A DNA stretch of 64,000 bases from Sphingomonas sp. AR_OL41 (GTDB lineage: Bacteria > Pseudomonadota > Alphaproteobacteria > Sphingomonadales > Sphingomonadaceae): positions 20,770 to 84,769 of the forward strand of contig NZ_JARYTI010000021.1 of assembly GCF_029911635.1 (NCBI RefSeq). The letters run 5' to 3'. The notes under the pieces were generated by a model. It worked only from the letters and a program-made list of their open reading frames with translations, did no database searches and was not told the origin of the DNA. The position numbers were made by a program, and so were the translations under genes. Shown piece by piece: positions 62,748 to 64,000 of the stretch; the first letter of the stretch is position 1, and each line of letters opens with the position of its first letter.

Positions 62748-63839
62748 ATGGGGCACGAATTAGCGCAGCTGGCGGATAGTCGGCGCAATAATCTGCGCGT
62801 CGTGCGGCTGGTCGCGGCGACGGCGGTGATCTTCGCGCACAGCTATGGTCTCGATTTCGGTCTTGCTGCAGAACGGCGTGAGCCGCTCGCGGCGCTGACG
62901 GGCATCGACAGCGGATCGCTGGCGGTCGATATTTTCTTTGTCGCCAGCGGCTTTCTGGTTGGGCGCAGCCTGCTGCGTGGGCGCGACCCGATCGACTTTC
63001 TCCTGTCGCGCGTGCTGCGCATTTATCCCGGCCTGGCCTGCGCGGTGCTGGCGATGGCGCTGGTGCTGGGGCCAGCAGTGACGACGTTGAGCTTGCGGGA
63101 TTATTTTCACGATCAGTGGCTGTATAGGTTCCTCGGCTTTGACCTGACGATGTTCATCCCGATGCGCTTCGTTCCCGGCCTGCCCGGCAGTTTTGCGGCT
63201 CTGCCCTATCCCAGCGTCGTCAACGGCTCGCTGTGGACGTTGTCGTGGGAGCTATGGATGTACGCCATTCTCCTCGCGCTGTTCATGGTGCGCGCGCTTG
63301 GGCGCGCCTATCCGGCGGTGCTCGTCGCGCTGGGGCTCGCCTATGGCGCGATGGCGCTGGAGCTGTGGCACCCCGGAGCGAACACGGCGATCGCGGTGCG
63401 CTTTCTCGCGATTTTCCATGCCGGCGTGGCAGCGTGGCGCTACCGCGGCCGGATTACCCTGTCATGGCCCTTGCTGGCAGTGCTGTCGCTGGCGATGGTC
63501 GTCGTCAATGTCGCCACCCAATCGGCGCTGCTGCTGCCGGTCTGGCTAGTCTATGCGGTGTTGTTCGTCAGCTATTACCCTCCGCTGGTGATTGAGCGCT
63601 GGTGCGACGGGCCGGACTATTCCTACGGCATCTACATTTATGCCTATGCCGTGCAGCAGACCCTGATCTGGCGATTCGGCCCGATGCCCGTTTTGCCGCA
63701 TTTCCTGCTCGCCTGGGGCCTCACGATGCCCTTCGCGATAGTTTCATGGCATTTCATCGAGGAACCGGTGCTTGCGTTCAAGCTCCGTTTGCGTCGTGGT
63801 CGGCGCAGCAGCCCCGCGCCAACGATTGCCGCAGAATAA
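62748..63839 (+). CDS. Acyltransferase 3 family membrane protein (OafA-like)
   Basis: This 363-residue polytopic inner-membrane protein is of the Acyltransferase_3 family, which moves acyl groups onto sugars of surface polysaccharides. The family histidine is in ATAVIFAHSYGLDFG, and the RVLRIYPGLACAV segment holds the usual Arg/Tyr-Pro motif. About ten membrane helices follow, with SYGIYIYAYAVQQ near the end. It is shorter than most OafA proteins and has no SGNH domain. The start (ATG 62748) lacks a strong Shine-Dalgarno sequence. The substrate is unknown. Confidence 0.87.
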   Translation: MGHELAQLADSRRNNLRVVRLVAATAVIFAHSYGLDFGLAAERREPLAALTGIDSGSLAVDIFFVASGFLVGRSLLRGRDPIDFLLSRVLRIYPGLACAVLAMALVLGPAVTTLSLRDYFHDQWLYRFLGFDLTMFIPMRFVPGLPGSFAALPYPSVVNGSLWTLSWELWMYAILLALFMVRALGRAYPAVLVALGLAYGAMALELWHPGANTAIAVRFLAIFHAGVAAWRYRGRITLSWPLLAVLSLAMVVVNVATQSALLLPVWLVYAVLFVSYYPPLVIERWCDGPDYSYGIYIYAYAVQQTLIWRFGPMPVLPHFLLAWGLTMPFAIVSWHFIEEPVLAFKLRLRRGRRSSPAPTIAAE

Positions 63840-64000
63840 TACCATTGCGAACAACGCGCGGTTACGGGTGGAAGCACGAACCCGCTGCGCGGGAGGGCGC
63901 GTGCGGCACGGTTGAGGTGAACGAGCGAGCGTCTCGCGTGGGTTGAGCGATGTTTGAGGCAGGCAGAGCATCGGGGCTCCACCATAAGGAGCCCTGCCAT

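Overview
The window is a high-GC alphaproteobacterial chromosome segment, most likely from Sphingomonas or a close sphingomonad. This is inferred from its gene families: paired outer-membrane TonB-dependent receptors, a flavin halogenase/DUF6445/receptor sugar locus, a very large NAD-dependent glutamate dehydrogenase, an IorAB-type molybdenum oxidoreductase and sphingomonad-like intergenic palindromes. No rRNA or CRISPR array is present. There is one complete tRNA, tRNA-Thr(CGT).

Region 1 (1-11004) is a maltose/maltodextrin uptake locus. It holds a TonB receptor, a flavin-dependent halogenase homologue, a DUF6445 protein, a periplasmic GH13 amylase, a cytoplasmic GH13 glucosidase (cut by the window edge), a LacI regulator and an MFS sugar permease. 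The same 8-bp palindrome, ATACGTAT, lies before the amylase and before the receptor. Region 2 (11148-16995) has a benzoylformate-decarboxylase-like ThDP enzyme beside a two-subunit Fe-S/molybdopterin oxidoreductase, then a polytopic membrane protein. Region 3 (17173-21413) is a six-gene operon of GST and VOC proteins, divergent from an HxlR regulator whose start codon lies beside a perfect palindrome. Region 4 (21557-26182) is cobS and cobT, interrupted by a Phd/VapC-type toxin-antitoxin pair and a small exported protein. Region 5 (26463-31711) is an iron-uptake operon: twin Fur-box-like palindromes, a Fiu-type siderophore receptor, a Sel1-repeat protein, a PiuC-type hydroxylase and a PepSY membrane protein. 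Repeats have invaded both its upstream region and the 5' end of the Sel1 gene. Region 6 (31718-46725) has an alkylsulfatase, katG, a LysR regulator with a divergent epimerase-like gene, a secreted beta-helix protein, NAD-glutamate dehydrogenase and a PAS-like protein.

Region 7 (46918-60926) is a genomic island of about 14 kb inserted in the 3' half of tRNA-Thr(CGT). Its ends are a 53-bp direct repeat with one mismatch. By eye it is clearly richer in A+T than the flanks. It carries a three-gene operon with a small RelA/SpoT-type (p)ppGpp synthetase, a single-polypeptide restriction-modification enzyme with a possible controller protein, a pair of unknown paralogues with a membrane protein, a prim-pol/helicase gene behind origin-like repeats, a tyrosine integrase, and a two-gene unit of a GIY-YIG nuclease and a possible ADP-ribosyltransferase-fold protein. 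No capsid, packaging or conjugation gene was recognised. A second, P4-type integrase (61076-62293) starts just beyond the right-hand att repeat, which suggests a tandem or remnant second element. An acyltransferase (62748-63839) returns the sequence to the host backbone.

The best candidates for undescribed biology are the (p)ppGpp synthetase operon (47233-49396) and the GIY-YIG/ADP-ribosyltransferase-like pair (59089-60606). Both are compact minus-strand cargo units in the island.
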